Assembly: GCF_020297365.1 (NCBI RefSeq)
Contig: NZ_JAIXIG010000014.1
Coordinates: forward strand, 1-64,000
Direction: 5' to 3'
Origin: Curtobacterium oceanosedimentum
GTDB taxonomy: Bacteria; Actinomycetota; Actinomycetes; Actinomycetales; Microbacteriaceae
DNA length: 64,000 nt
In this document: positions 1-7,678 of the stretch, one piece after another
How the letters are laid out: each line of letters begins with the position of its first letter
Position numbering within the stretch: position 1 is the first letter of the stretch
The notes under the pieces: model-generated
Told to the model about the DNA's origin: nothing
What the model saw: the letters and a program-made list of their open reading frames with translations, nothing else
Databases searched by the model: none
Made by a program: the position numbers and the translations under genes

Positions 1-694
1 CCGTCGCGGACTCGTCGCTCGCGGCCGCCTCGGCCGGGGGCGACCAGGTCGAGCGGTGGCGACGGGGCTCTTCGGCGTGGGCGGCGGCCTCGTCCAGGGG
101 CTCGAGCGCGTCCGGGGACCCGTCGGCCTCGGTGGCCTGGGCGACCGCGGCACGGTCCAGCGGGGTCGACTCGGCTGCGGGCGCGGTGCCCTGCTGCGCG
201 TCGGGGTCGGCCTGCGATCCACCGCTCCGCGGGGCGGAGGACGGGTCGATCGTGTCGACCGAACCGAGGACGTCGTCGACGGTGCGGTCCGAGGACTGCG
301 GCGTCGGGTCCTGCAGCGGCACGGGCAGTCCCGCGTGGGCCTCGGCGGCGCGGAGCTGCCGGAGCTGGCGCCGGGTCAGCCCACCGCTGCCGGGGACGAT
401 CTCGGTGGCGGACGCCGGCGCGGCCGGGACGCCGCCCGGTGCCGACACGGCGGCGGTCTGCGCCGATGCCGGTGCGGACTGCGGGGTCCCTGCGGACTGC
501 GCCGACCGCGGCGCGGACGACTGCGCGGGTCCGGCGGACACCGGTGCGGCGTGCGAACCCGGGCGACGCCCGGAGTCGGCGGGGGCGGCGACGGTCGGCG
601 GCGGCGTGGCGGGCTGCGAACCGGCTGCGGCGGCACGCTCGCGCTCGCGCGCCTGGCGCCGCGACAGGGGCGGCTGCGCGTCGGACGAACTCAT
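1..694 (-). CDS. Disordered protein, 5' part only (unidentified)
   Basis: The gene begins with ATG at 694 and runs off the left edge of the window after about 231 codons, so its C-terminus is unknown. The visible part is Ala/Pro/Ser/Asp-rich and looks disordered. It carries two basic patches of the RRQxR type, one near residue 11 and one near residue 120. The start overlaps the nadD stop as ATGA, so the two genes are almost certainly co-translated. In related genomes a ribosome-silencing factor gene often lies further along this cluster, but it is not in view. I do not recognise the protein and assign no function. Confidence 0.7.
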   Translation of the reverse strand, partial: MSSSDAQPPLSRRQARERERAAAAGSQPATPPPTVAAPADSGRRPGSHAAPVSAGPAQSSAPRSAQSAGTPQSAPASAQTAAVSAPGGVPAAPASATEIVPGSGGLTRRQLRQLRAAEAHAGLPVPLQDPTPQSSDRTVDDVLGSVDTIDPSSAPRSGGSQADPDAQQGTAPAAESTPLDRAAVAQATEADGSPDALEPLDEAAAHAEEPRRHRSTWSPPAEAAASDESAT

Positions 695-1290
695 GCAACG
701 CTCCGATACAGGTGGTGCTTGGAGATGTACTGGACGACGCCGTCGGGGACCAAGTACCAGACGGGGAACCCCCGTCGCACCCGGTCACGGCAATCCGTCG
801 AGGATATGGCCAGGGCGGGGACTTCGAGCAAGCTTACGTCGCGTTCGGGCAATCCGGTCAGGCTGAGGGCGTGTCCCGGACGCGTCACGGCGACGAAGTG
901 CGCGAGGTCCCAGAGACCATCATGGTCTTTCCAGTCGACGATCTGCTGAACGGCGTCTGCGCCGGAGATGAAGACGAGCTGGGCGTCCGGCCGCTGTTCG
1001 TGCAGGTCGCGGAGCGTGTCGACCGTGTACGTCGGCCCAGGGCGGTCGATGTCGACGCGGCTGACGGTGAACATCGGGTTCGACGCCGTCGCGATCACGG
1101 TCATGAGGTACCGGTGCTCGGCGTCGGTGACACCGGACTTCATGTACGGCTGACCGGTGGGCACGAACACGACCTCGTCGAGGCCGAACGCCCGAGCGAC
1201 CTCGGACGCCGCGACCAGGTGCCCGTGGTGGATGGGGTCGAACGTGCCACCCATCACACCGATGCGTGGCTGTCCGGTGGTCTCGAGCAT
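691..1290 (-). CDS. nadD: Nicotinate-nucleotide adenylyltransferase
   Basis: NadD transfers AMP from ATP to nicotinate mononucleotide, giving deamido-NAD in cytoplasmic NAD synthesis. The 199-residue protein has the nucleotidyltransferase signature [11 protein letters not shown] at residues 14-24. The family's second motif is present as ISSTDCR at about 162-168; the usual Ile before the Arg is Cys here. Length and fold pattern are normal for bacterial NadD. It sits 11 bp after a small membrane protein gene and overlaps the next gene by 4 bp, at the distal end of the obgE-proB-proA cluster, an arrangement common in Actinobacteria. The Shine-Dalgarno sequence before the ATG is weak, suggesting translational coupling. 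Confidence 0.97.
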   Translation of the reverse strand: MLETTGQPRIGVMGGTFDPIHHGHLVAASEVARAFGLDEVVFVPTGQPYMKSGVTDAEHRYLMTVIATASNPMFTVSRVDIDRPGPTYTVDTLRDLHEQRPDAQLVFISGADAVQQIVDWKDHDGLWDLAHFVAVTRPGHALSLTGLPERDVSLLEVPALAISSTDCRDRVRRGFPVWYLVPDGVVQYISKHHLYRSVA

Positions 1291-1301
1291 CGAGGGGTCG
1301 G

Positions 1302-1502
1302 TCAGATCTTGGTGTGACCGAACTCGTCCACGCCCGACTCGTGGTGACGGGTGGCCTCGAACTTCTGCGAGTGGCGGTACGCGACGTCGCGGAAGCTCCA
1401 GGTGACGAAGCCGAGGAAGATGAAGAACAGGGCACCGACGAGCGGGAAGACGAACGCGGGGGTCCCGGAGGCGTGCTCAGCAGCTTCTGCGAGGAGGGTC
1501 AT
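1302..1502 (-). CDS. Small single-span membrane protein
   Basis: This 66-residue protein has one clear hydrophobic segment at about residues 15-37 (rich in F, V, G, L) and a charged, His-containing C-terminal tail. It is placed between proA and nadD with short gaps (41 bp and 11 bp), so it probably belongs to the same transcript. Small proteins of this kind are common between these genes in Microbacteriaceae, but I know of no assigned function. The ATG start is the only one that keeps the whole membrane segment. Confidence 0.7.
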   Translation of the reverse strand: MTLLAEAAEHASGTPAFVFPLVGALFFIFLGFVTWSFRDVAYRHSQKFEATRHHESGVDEFGHTKI

Positions 1503-1543
1503 CGTTCGGTGCTCCGTTCGGTCGGGGAAAGACGCCGTTCAGT

Positions 1544-2809
1544 CTAGCCGCGGATCTGTCCCTGGCCGCGCACGATCCACTTGGTGCTCGTGAGCTCCGG
1601 CAGGCCCATCGGGCCACGCGCGTGCAGCTTCTGCGTCGAGATGCCGACCTCGGCCCCGAAGCCGAACTCGCCGCCGTCGGTGAACCGGGTCGAGGCGTTC
1701 ACCATCACGACGGCCGAGTCGACGGTGGCCAGGAACCGCTCGGCGGTGTCGACGTCGTCCGTGACGATGGACTCGGTGTGGTGCGTCGACCAGCGGGCGA
1801 TGTGCGCCATCGCCGCGTCGACGTCGGGCACCACGCGGACGGACAGGTCGAGGTCCATCGACTCCGTTGCCCAGTCGGCATCAGTGGCCCGCAGGACACC
1901 GGGCACGATCGCCCGGGTGGCGTCGTCACCGCGCAGCGTGACCCCCGCTGCTCGCAGTCGGTCGGCGAGCACCGGCAGCAGCCGCTCGGCCGCCGCCTCG
2001 TGCACCAGCAGGGTCTCGAGCGCGTTGCACACGCTCGGGCGCTGCACCTTGCTGTTCAGCACGATGTCGACCGACCGCTGCTCGGGCGCCGACGCGTCGA
2101 GGAACACGTGCACGACCCCGGCGCCGGTCTCGATGACGGGCACCTGCGCCTCGGTGACGACGGTCTGGATCAGGTCGGCGCTCCCCCGCGGGATGAGGAC
2201 GTCGACCAGTCCGCGGGCGCGCATGAGCTCGGTGGCACCGGCCCGGCCGAAGGGGTCGATGGTCTGCACCAGGTCACGGGGCAACCCGACCGACGCGACG
2301 GCGTCCTGGATGCGTGCGACGAGCACGGCGTTCGTGCGCTGGGCGGCCGATCCCCCACGGAGCACGACCGCGTTGCCCGACTTCAGGGCGAGCGCCGCGA
2401 TGTCGACCGTGACGTTCGGGCGTGCCTCGTAGATCGCTCCGACGACCCCGAACGGCACGCGGACCTGACTCAGCTGCAACCCGTTCGGCAGCCGCGAGCC
2501 GCGCACGTGCTCGCCCACCGGGTCGTGCAGGCCCACGACGTGCTCGACGGCGGTCGCGAGTGCCTCGATCCGGGCCGGGTCCAGGCGCAGACGGTCGAGC
2601 ACCCCGGACGACGAGCCGGCCTCCTCGCCCGCGACCAGGTCGTGGTGGTTCGCGGCGACGATCTCGTCGGTGGCCGCGCGGACCGCCGCGGCGATCGCCA
2701 CGAGCGCGCCGTCCTTGACCGCCGTCGTCGCCGTCGCGAGGGCCGTCGAGGCGGTCCGGGCGGCGACGAGCGTGTCGGTCAGGGTCGGGGCGGGGGCGGT
2801 CAGCGACAT
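1544..2809 (-). CDS. proA: Glutamate-5-semialdehyde dehydrogenase (gamma-glutamyl phosphate reductase)
   Basis: ProA reduces gamma-glutamyl phosphate with NADPH to glutamate-5-semialdehyde, the second step of proline synthesis. The 421-residue length is standard. The aldehyde-dehydrogenase-like catalytic Cys is in SVCNALETLL at about residue 260, and glycine-rich cofactor-binding stretches are present. Unusually, it is 347 bp away from proB, and that gap holds two large hairpins. A TAGAAT -10 box (2816-2821) lies 6 nt before the ATG with no ribosome-binding site, so proA probably has its own leaderless transcript. Confidence 0.97.
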   Translation of the reverse strand: MSLTAPAPTLTDTLVAARTASTALATATTAVKDGALVAIAAAVRAATDEIVAANHHDLVAGEEAGSSSGVLDRLRLDPARIEALATAVEHVVGLHDPVGEHVRGSRLPNGLQLSQVRVPFGVVGAIYEARPNVTVDIAALALKSGNAVVLRGGSAAQRTNAVLVARIQDAVASVGLPRDLVQTIDPFGRAGATELMRARGLVDVLIPRGSADLIQTVVTEAQVPVIETGAGVVHVFLDASAPEQRSVDIVLNSKVQRPSVCNALETLLVHEAAAERLLPVLADRLRAAGVTLRGDDATRAIVPGVLRATDADWATESMDLDLSVRVVPDVDAAMAHIARWSTHHTESIVTDDVDTAERFLATVDSAVVMVNASTRFTDGGEFGFGAEVGISTQKLHARGPMGLPELTSTKWIVRGQGQIRG

Positions 2810-2815
2810 GGACCG

Positions 2816-2821
2816 ATTCTA
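2816..2821 (-). promoter_or_regulatory. Candidate leaderless -10 box of proA
   Basis: On the minus strand the sequence reads TAGAAT followed by 6 nt and the proA ATG. No purine-rich Shine-Dalgarno sequence is present, so transcription would begin at or next to the start codon. No good -35 box is visible. Confidence 0.5.
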
Positions 2822-2920
2822 GGTCCGCCCCTCGGTCCGTGACGGGCGGGGCGGGCGCCCGCCGCCCCTCCGGGCCCGGTCCGCCCTCCGGCCGTGCACA
2901 CGTCGTCCCCCGCGTGCACC

Positions 2921-2980
2921 GCGACCGTCTGGAGGCCCGCCACCGGTCCCGGGACCCGCACCGGGCCTCCAGGCGGTCGC
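2921..2980. terminator. Hairpin 1 in the proB-proA gap
   Basis: A 19-bp stem with one mismatch (2921-2939 against 2962-2980) encloses a 22-nt loop that itself contains the perfect 12-bp palindrome GGTCCCGGGACC (2945-2956). The stem carries the GGAGGCCCG motif seen in other hairpins of this window. The rest of the 347-bp gap (2810-3156) holds a second hairpin and no credible gene. Confidence 0.6.
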
Positions 2981-3035
2981 GTCCACCCCGTCGACCGACG
3001 GGGCAGACCGGTCACGACCCGTCGTCCCCGGCCTG

Positions 3036-3094
3036 CCGGGTGGTCGCGGATCGTCGCGCCGCCGCGACCGCGGCGACGGTCCCCGACCACCCGG
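3036..3094. terminator. Hairpin 2 in the proB-proA gap
   Basis: An 11-bp perfect stem (CCGGGTGGTCG at 3036-3046, complement at 3084-3094) encloses an inner stem CGTCGC/GCGACG (3052-3057 and 3073-3078). It lies about 60 bp after the proB stop in the direction of transcription and could end or attenuate the obgE-proB message. There is no U-tract. Confidence 0.5.
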
Positions 3095-3156
3095 TGGCGT
3101 CCCGACGGCGCGTCACGACCACCCGCTGCCACCGGCGCGGCGCGGCGGGGCCGCCG

Positions 3157-3975
3157 TCAGGGACGGGGTGCGGCGTGGAACCAGGTCCCGAGGTGCTCGC
3201 CGGCCAACGCCCGGTCCACCAGCGGCGTGGCGGTCACGAGCACGGCGGTACCGGCCTCGGCAGCGAGCCGGGCGGCGGCGACCTTCGTCCCCGCTCCCCC
3301 GGTGCCGACGCCGGCCGCGCCGATCGAACCGAAGGTGACCCCGGCGAGCGGGTCGCCGAAGGGCACCTCGTCGATGCGGACCGCACCGGGCTGCTCGGGC
3401 GGCGCGGTGTACAGCGCCTCGACGTCGGACAGCAGCACGAGGGCGTCCGCGCCGAGCAGCCGCGCGACGAGTGCCGCGAGCCGGTCGTTGTCGCCGAACC
3501 GGATCTCGTGCGTGGCGACCGTGTCGTTCTCGTTGACGATCGGCAGCACCCGCAGGGCGAGCAACCGGTCGATCGCCCGTTCCGCGTTCACCCGGTGCGT
3601 GGGGTTCTGCAGGTCACCGGCGGTCAGCAGGATCTGCGCGGCGACGACCCCGTGCCGGTCGAGTTCCTTCTGGTAGCGGAACATCAGGACGTTCTGCCCC
3701 GTGGCCGCTGCGGCCTGCTGCGTGGCGAGGTCGTCCGGGCGCCCCGCGAGCCCCAGGAAGGGGAAGCCGGTCGCGATGGCGCCCGAGGACACCAGGACGA
3801 CCTGCGTGCCACGGCCGTACGCGGCCGCCAGGGCGTCGACGAGCGGCGCGATCTGCCCGGCCGCGTCCCCGCTGACCGAGGACGAGCCGACCTTCACCAC
3901 GATCCGTCGCGCACGCGGGATGTCCTCGCGCCGGGTGACGGGGCCGAGGTCGCTGCGAGCGGTGGTGTCGGTCAT
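3157..3975 (-). CDS. proB: Glutamate 5-kinase, short form without PUA domain
   Basis: ProB phosphorylates glutamate to gamma-glutamyl phosphate, the committed and normally proline-inhibited step of proline synthesis. The 272 residues cover the amino acid kinase domain, with the VVKVGSSSV phosphate-binding motif near residues 26-34 and the GxGTGG(A)GTK segment near 225-232. The C-terminal PUA domain found in longer (about 370 residue) bacterial homologues is absent; the protein ends soon after the kinase fold. It starts 8 bp after obgE stops, so the two are co-transcribed. The kinase-only form is also known in other bacteria, so this is probably not a truncation. Confidence 0.95.
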   Translation of the reverse strand: MTDTTARSDLGPVTRREDIPRARRIVVKVGSSSVSGDAAGQIAPLVDALAAAYGRGTQVVLVSSGAIATGFPFLGLAGRPDDLATQQAAAATGQNVLMFRYQKELDRHGVVAAQILLTAGDLQNPTHRVNAERAIDRLLALRVLPIVNENDTVATHEIRFGDNDRLAALVARLLGADALVLLSDVEALYTAPPEQPGAVRIDEVPFGDPLAGVTFGSIGAAGVGTGGAGTKVAAARLAAEAGTAVLVTATPLVDRALAGEHLGTWFHAAPRP

Positions 3976-3983
3976 GCCCGTGG

Positions 3984-5507
3984 TCAGCCCCTGCTGTCCG
4001 TCTCGACGTCGTCGTCCGCCCAGAGCCCGGAGACGCGCTCCTGCTCGAGCTCGGCACGGGCGGCCGCCTTGGCGTCCATCCGTTCGAAGTACTCCTCGCG
4101 CCGCTCGTTGCGGGTCGGACGCGACGTCGCCCCGATGCGGGAGTCGGTGCCGCGGGCGCTCGTGATGAGCTCGGCGGTCGAGGTGAGCGTGGGCTCCCAG
4201 TCGAACACCATGCCGCCGTCGCCACCGATGACGACGGTCGAGCCGGCGACGGCTCCGGCCTTGAACAGGCCGTCCTCGACGCCGAGCTTCGCGAGCCGGT
4301 CGGCCAGGTAGCCGATCGCCTCCTCGTTGGTGAAGTCGGTCTGCTGCACCCAGCGCTCCGGCTTCGCGCCGCGGACACGGTAGAAGCGGTGCTCCTCGCC
4401 GCCCTCGGCGCGCACCGTGAAGGGCTTCTGGTCGACCGACTTCGGGCGCAGCACGATGCGCTCCTGCACCGGCTCCGCCGCACGGGAGGCACGGGCCTGC
4501 TCCACGACGTCGGCCAGCGCGAACGTCAGCTCGCGCAGGCCCTTGCGGGACGCGGTCGAGATCGGGAACACGCGGTAGCCGCGCTCCTCGAGCTCGGCCG
4601 TGACGAAGTCGGCGAGCTCCTGCGCCTCGGGCACGTCCACCTTGTTCAGGGCGATGAGCTGCGGGCGCTCGAGCAGCGGCACCTGGCCCTCGGGGACCGG
4701 GTAGCGCTCGAGCTCGCCGAGGATGACGTCGAGGTCGCTGATCGGGTCGCGGCCCGGGTCGAGCGTGGCGCAGTCGATGACGTGCAGGAGCGCCTCGCAG
4801 CGCTCGACGTGCCGCAGGAACTCCAGGCCGAGGCCCTTGCCCTCGGACGCGCCCTCGATCAGGCCCGGGACGTCGGCGACGGTGAAGCGGGTGTCCCCGG
4901 ACTCGACGACGCCGAGGTTCGGGGTGAGGGTCGTGAACGGGTAGTCCGCGATCTTCGGCTTGGCGGCCGAGATCGCCGCGATGAGCGAGGACTTGCCGGC
5001 GCTCGGGAACCCGACGAGGGCGACGTCGGCGATGGTCTTCAGCTCGAGGCTGACGTCACCGGCCCACCCCTCGGTCCCGAGGAGCGCGAAGCCGGGGGCC
5101 TTGCGCTTGGTGGTGGAGAGCGCCGCGTTGCCGAGACCGCCCTGACCGCCGGGGGCGACGACGATGCGCATGCCGGGTTCGGTGAGGTCGGCGATGACCT
5201 CGCCGGACTCGTCGTACACGACCGTGCCGACGGGCATCGGGAGCTCGAGGACCTCACCGCTCACACCGCTGCGGTGGTCGCCCATGCCGGGCTGCCCGTT
5301 CTTCGACGAGCGGTGCGGCGAGCGGTGGTAGCCGAGCAGCGTGGTCACCTGCGGATCGGCCACGAGCACGATGTCGCCGCCGTCACCGCCGTTGCCGCCG
5401 TCGGGCCCGGCGAGGGGCTTGAACTTCTCACGGCGGACCGACACGCAGCCGTTGCCGCCGTGCCCCGCGCTGAGGTGCAGGGTCACGCGGTCGACGAAGG
5501 TCGCCAT
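3984..5507 (-). CDS. obgE: GTPase ObgE/CgtA
   Basis: ObgE is an essential GTPase that associates with the large ribosomal subunit and links ribosome maturation to stress and growth control. The 507-residue protein has the glycine-rich Obg domain (about 1-158), then the G domain with the Walker-type motif GFPSAGKSS at about 166, a [10 protein letters not shown] switch and NKVD. It ends in a C-terminal OCT domain (about 345-425) and a charged tail of about 80 residues. The OCT extension is typical of Actinobacteria and Firmicutes. It follows rpmA, as in most bacteria, but a strong hairpin separates them. Confidence 0.97.
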   Translation of the reverse strand: MATFVDRVTLHLSAGHGGNGCVSVRREKFKPLAGPDGGNGGDGGDIVLVADPQVTTLLGYHRSPHRSSKNGQPGMGDHRSGVSGEVLELPMPVGTVVYDESGEVIADLTEPGMRIVVAPGGQGGLGNAALSTTKRKAPGFALLGTEGWAGDVSLELKTIADVALVGFPSAGKSSLIAAISAAKPKIADYPFTTLTPNLGVVESGDTRFTVADVPGLIEGASEGKGLGLEFLRHVERCEALLHVIDCATLDPGRDPISDLDVILGELERYPVPEGQVPLLERPQLIALNKVDVPEAQELADFVTAELEERGYRVFPISTASRKGLRELTFALADVVEQARASRAAEPVQERIVLRPKSVDQKPFTVRAEGGEEHRFYRVRGAKPERWVQQTDFTNEEAIGYLADRLAKLGVEDGLFKAGAVAGSTVVIGGDGGMVFDWEPTLTSTAELITSARGTDSRIGATSRPTRNERREEYFERMDAKAAARAELEQERVSGLWADDDVETDSRG

Positions 5508-5538
5508 GGGTCCACTCCTGGTACTGCTGGAAAGAGAA

Positions 5539-5571
5539 CGGGAGGGGCGGGCACGTGGCCCGCCCCTCCCG
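5539..5571. terminator. Hairpin between rpmA and obgE
   Basis: A 14-bp perfect, almost pure G/C stem (5539-5552 and 5558-5571) closes on the 5-nt loop ACGTG. It lies in the 86 bp between the rpmA stop and the obgE start, so it may partly terminate the ribosomal protein transcript or protect its 3' end, allowing obgE to be expressed at a lower level. Confidence 0.7.
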
Positions 5572-5593
5572 CAGAGTCAGATCGTCTGGTCGC

Positions 5594-5845
5594 TTACGCG
5601 TTGACGATGTTGATGACCTTGCGGCCACCCTTGGTGCCGAACTCGACCGAACCGGCCGAGAGGGCGAACAGCGTGTCGTCGCCACCGCGGCCGACGTTGG
5701 CGCCCGGGTGGAAGTGGGTCCCACGCTGGCGGACGATGATCTCGCCGGCGTTGACGACCTCGCCACCGAAGCGCTTCACGCCGAGGCGCTGTGCGTTCGA
5801 GTCACGACCGTTGCGAGTGGAGCTCGCACCCTTCTTGTGTGCCAT
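5594..5845 (-). CDS. rpmA: 50S ribosomal protein L27
   Basis: L27 lies near the peptidyl-transferase centre of the large ribosomal subunit. The 83-residue protein begins [16 protein letters not shown] and includes the conserved [16 protein letters not shown] segment, an ordinary L27. No N-terminal cleavage extension of the Firmicute type is present. It follows rplU by 12 bp and is translated from the same message. Confidence 0.98.
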   Translation of the reverse strand: MAHKKGASSTRNGRDSNAQRLGVKRFGGEVVNAGEIIVRQRGTHFHPGANVGRGGDDTLFALSAGSVEFGTKGGRKVINIVNA

Positions 5846-5857
5846 GAGTTGACTCCC

Positions 5858-6166
5858 TTACGCGATCTTGGTGATCTTGACGCGGGTCAGCTCAGCGCGG
5901 AAACCCTGGCGCTTCTTGTACCCGGTCTTGTTCTTGAACTTCTGGATGATGACCTTCGGACCACGGAGGTCGTCGAGCACCTCGGCGGTGACGGTCACGT
6001 TCGCGAGCTCGGAGGCCGCCGACGTGATCTTGTCACCGTCCACGAGGAGCACGGGGGCGAGGTCGATGTTGCCCTTGTCGTCCGCCTTGGCACGGTCGAT
6101 GGTCAGGATCGTGCCGACCTCGACCTTCTCCTGACGGCCGCCGGCGCGCACTACTGCGTAAACCAC
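5858..6166 (-). CDS. rplU: 50S ribosomal protein L21
   Basis: L21 binds 23S rRNA in the large ribosomal subunit. I choose the GTG at 6166 because it gives the family's normal 102 residues beginning [10 protein letters not shown] and has AAGGA about 7 nt upstream. A longer reading frame of 176 codons exists but extends into the promoter and leader. The C-terminus [18 protein letters not shown] is diagnostic. It heads the rplU-rpmA operon. Confidence 0.97.
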   Translation of the reverse strand: MVYAVVRAGGRQEKVEVGTILTIDRAKADDKGNIDLAPVLLVDGDKITSAASELANVTVTAEVLDDLRGPKVIIQKFKNKTGYKKRQGFRAELTRVKITKIA

Positions 6167-6289
6167 GTGGAAATCCTTACGTAACTCTGCTTGAGGGAAG
6201 TCTCGGGTGCCCACTTCTGCACGAGCGGCTCCCGGAGGCCGGGCCCGATCGGCGACGCAGGCAGAACGGCCCGCTGACACCAGGGACCG

Positions 6290-6319
6290 AGAATACTCGA
6301 TCACCGTGGGTCCGGTCAA
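6290..6319 (-). promoter_or_regulatory. Sigma-70-type promoter of rplU-rpmA
   Basis: On the minus strand TTGACC (6319-6314) and TATTCT (6295-6290) are 18 bp apart, one of the best housekeeping promoters in the window. Transcription would start near 6282, leaving about 115 nt of leader before the rplU GTG. That is long enough for a leader with regulatory structure, though I do not recognise a known ribosomal protein leader fold. Confidence 0.7.
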
Positions 6320-6344
6320 ACGGCGACACACGTAGCATTGCCAC

Positions 6345-6617
6345 GTGACCGTGTTGATCGACCCGCCGACGTGGCCCGCCCACGACACACTGTGGTCGCA
6401 CCTCGTCAGTGATGAATCCTACGCGGAACTCCACGCCTTCGCTGCGCGGGTCGGTGTGCCGCGCCGGGCGTTCGACCACGACCACTACGACGTGCCGTTG
6501 TCGCGCTACGACGAACTCGTCGCAGCGGGCGCCGCAGCCGTGACGGGCCGGGAGCTCGTGCTGCGACTCATCCGCAGCGGCCTGCGGGTGGCGCAGCGGG
6601 ACAAGCGCGGCCGCTGA
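6345..6617 (+). CDS. DUF4031 domain protein
   Basis: This 90-residue protein (start GTG) matches the small actinobacterial DUF4031 family: it opens with [18 protein letters not shown] and has the HDHYDVP segment near the middle. The function of the family is unknown. The gene diverges from rplU. A TAGCAT box (6333-6338) sits 6 nt before the GTG with no ribosome-binding site, suggesting a leaderless transcript. The following 252 bp (6618-6869) hold no recognisable gene or strong signal. Confidence 0.85.
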   Translation: MTVLIDPPTWPAHDTLWSHLVSDESYAELHAFAARVGVPRRAFDHDHYDVPLSRYDELVAAGAAAVTGRELVLRLIRSGLRVAQRDKRGR

Positions 6618-6869
6618 CCTAGCAGGGTGGGGCTGGCGTCGCAGCGCGCACGGGAGGCACGGCGCGGGTCCGGCACGCAGCGCACGTCGCGCGGTGCGGT
6701 GCCACTCCCACGGCGCTGGTCACCGCGCGGCGCACGGCGCGTGGTGCAGCGGGACCGCGCGGCCGGCCAAAGTGGCTCGGACAGCGCGATCCGTCGGCGC
6801 CAGCCGCAGAGCCAGCCGTCGGTGCCGTCCGTCAGGCCGTCCACCGTCGCCGTCCGGCGGTGCGATCGG

Positions 6870-7676
6870 TCAGCGGGGTGCCGGACCGCCCCAGGGCCCC
6901 GGAGGCTGCTGCTGCGGCGGCTGGACGGTGGCCGGAGGGACCGCGTCGGCCGGGCGCACGGTGCCGGGCATGCCCGGTGACGACGCGGTGCCCCGCCCGC
7001 GCCGCGGACGACCGAGCCAGAGCCACGCCGCGGTGGCGGTCGCCAGCAGCATCACGGTGAGCGGCACGCCGTTCTGCAGCGGCCCCGTGACGACGTCGAC
7101 GACGAGTCGTGCGCCGCCGGAGCGGACCGTCGCGATCGTGCCCGTGACGACCCCGACGAGCGCCAGGGCGACGGTCCCCGCGGCACCGGCGAGCACCGCG
7201 CGGCGCAGCAGGTTCGGCAGCGGGCTGCGTCGGTCGATCGGGGTCAGGAACGCCAGCGCGAGGAACGCCCCGGCGTAGTACGGGAACGGCCCCGCGAAGA
7301 CCGCGGTGGTGAAGCTGCCGAGCAGGTCGGCCCCTGCCCCGTAGTGCGCGAGCGGGTTGACCAGGAGCGACGTCCCGAGCAGGTTGAACAGCCCGGAGAC
7401 GAACTCCACGAGCACCAGCGCCACGACGGCGATGAGTGCGCCGGCGGTGTTCGTGACCGAGGCGCCGGGCGCGAACGCCCGACGGGGCTCGGCAGGTACG
7501 CGGGGCGGCCGCGGTGGGCCGTACGGCGCACCGGCCCCCGGCTGCCGGCCGCGGGGCGGGACCTGCCCGCCCGGTCCCGGCTGGCCGTGCTGCTGCCCCG
7601 GGCCGGGCGGTGCGGGCTGGGACCAGCCCGCACCGTAGTACCCGCGGTGCTGCTGCGGGTCGCCCGGGTTCGTCAC
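6870..7676 (-). CDS. Pro/Gly-rich membrane protein
   Basis: The GTG at 7676, 2 bp after the RNase E/G stop, gives 268 residues. The first 75 or so are a disordered, Pro/Gly/Gln-rich cytoplasmic region. Four hydrophobic segments then follow at about 82-102, 128-148, 160-180 and 200-222. The C-terminus is again Pro/Gln-rich and ends with WGGPAPR. It is probably co-transcribed with the upstream RNase E/G gene. Multi-span proteins with such tails are common in Actinobacteria; no function can be assigned. A frame open further upstream overlaps rne and is not believed. Confidence 0.75.
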   Translation of the reverse strand: MTNPGDPQQHRGYYGAGWSQPAPPGPGQQHGQPGPGGQVPPRGRQPGAGAPYGPPRPPRVPAEPRRAFAPGASVTNTAGALIAVVALVLVEFVSGLFNLLGTSLLVNPLAHYGAGADLLGSFTTAVFAGPFPYYAGAFLALAFLTPIDRRSPLPNLLRRAVLAGAAGTVALALVGVVTGTIATVRSGGARLVVDVVTGPLQNGVPLTVMLLATATAAWLWLGRPRRGRGTASSPGMPGTVRPADAVPPATVQPPQQQPPGPWGGPAPR

Positions 7677-7678
7677 CG

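Noticed and set aside
2800-3132. 110-codon frame in the proB-proA gap
   Set aside because: The product is low-complexity Arg/Gly/Pro and the frame is explained by two hairpins; it also runs into the proA promoter.
5858-6388. 176-residue version of L21
   Set aside because: The extra N-terminal part crosses the rplU promoter; the GTG at 6166 gives the standard length and has a ribosome-binding site.
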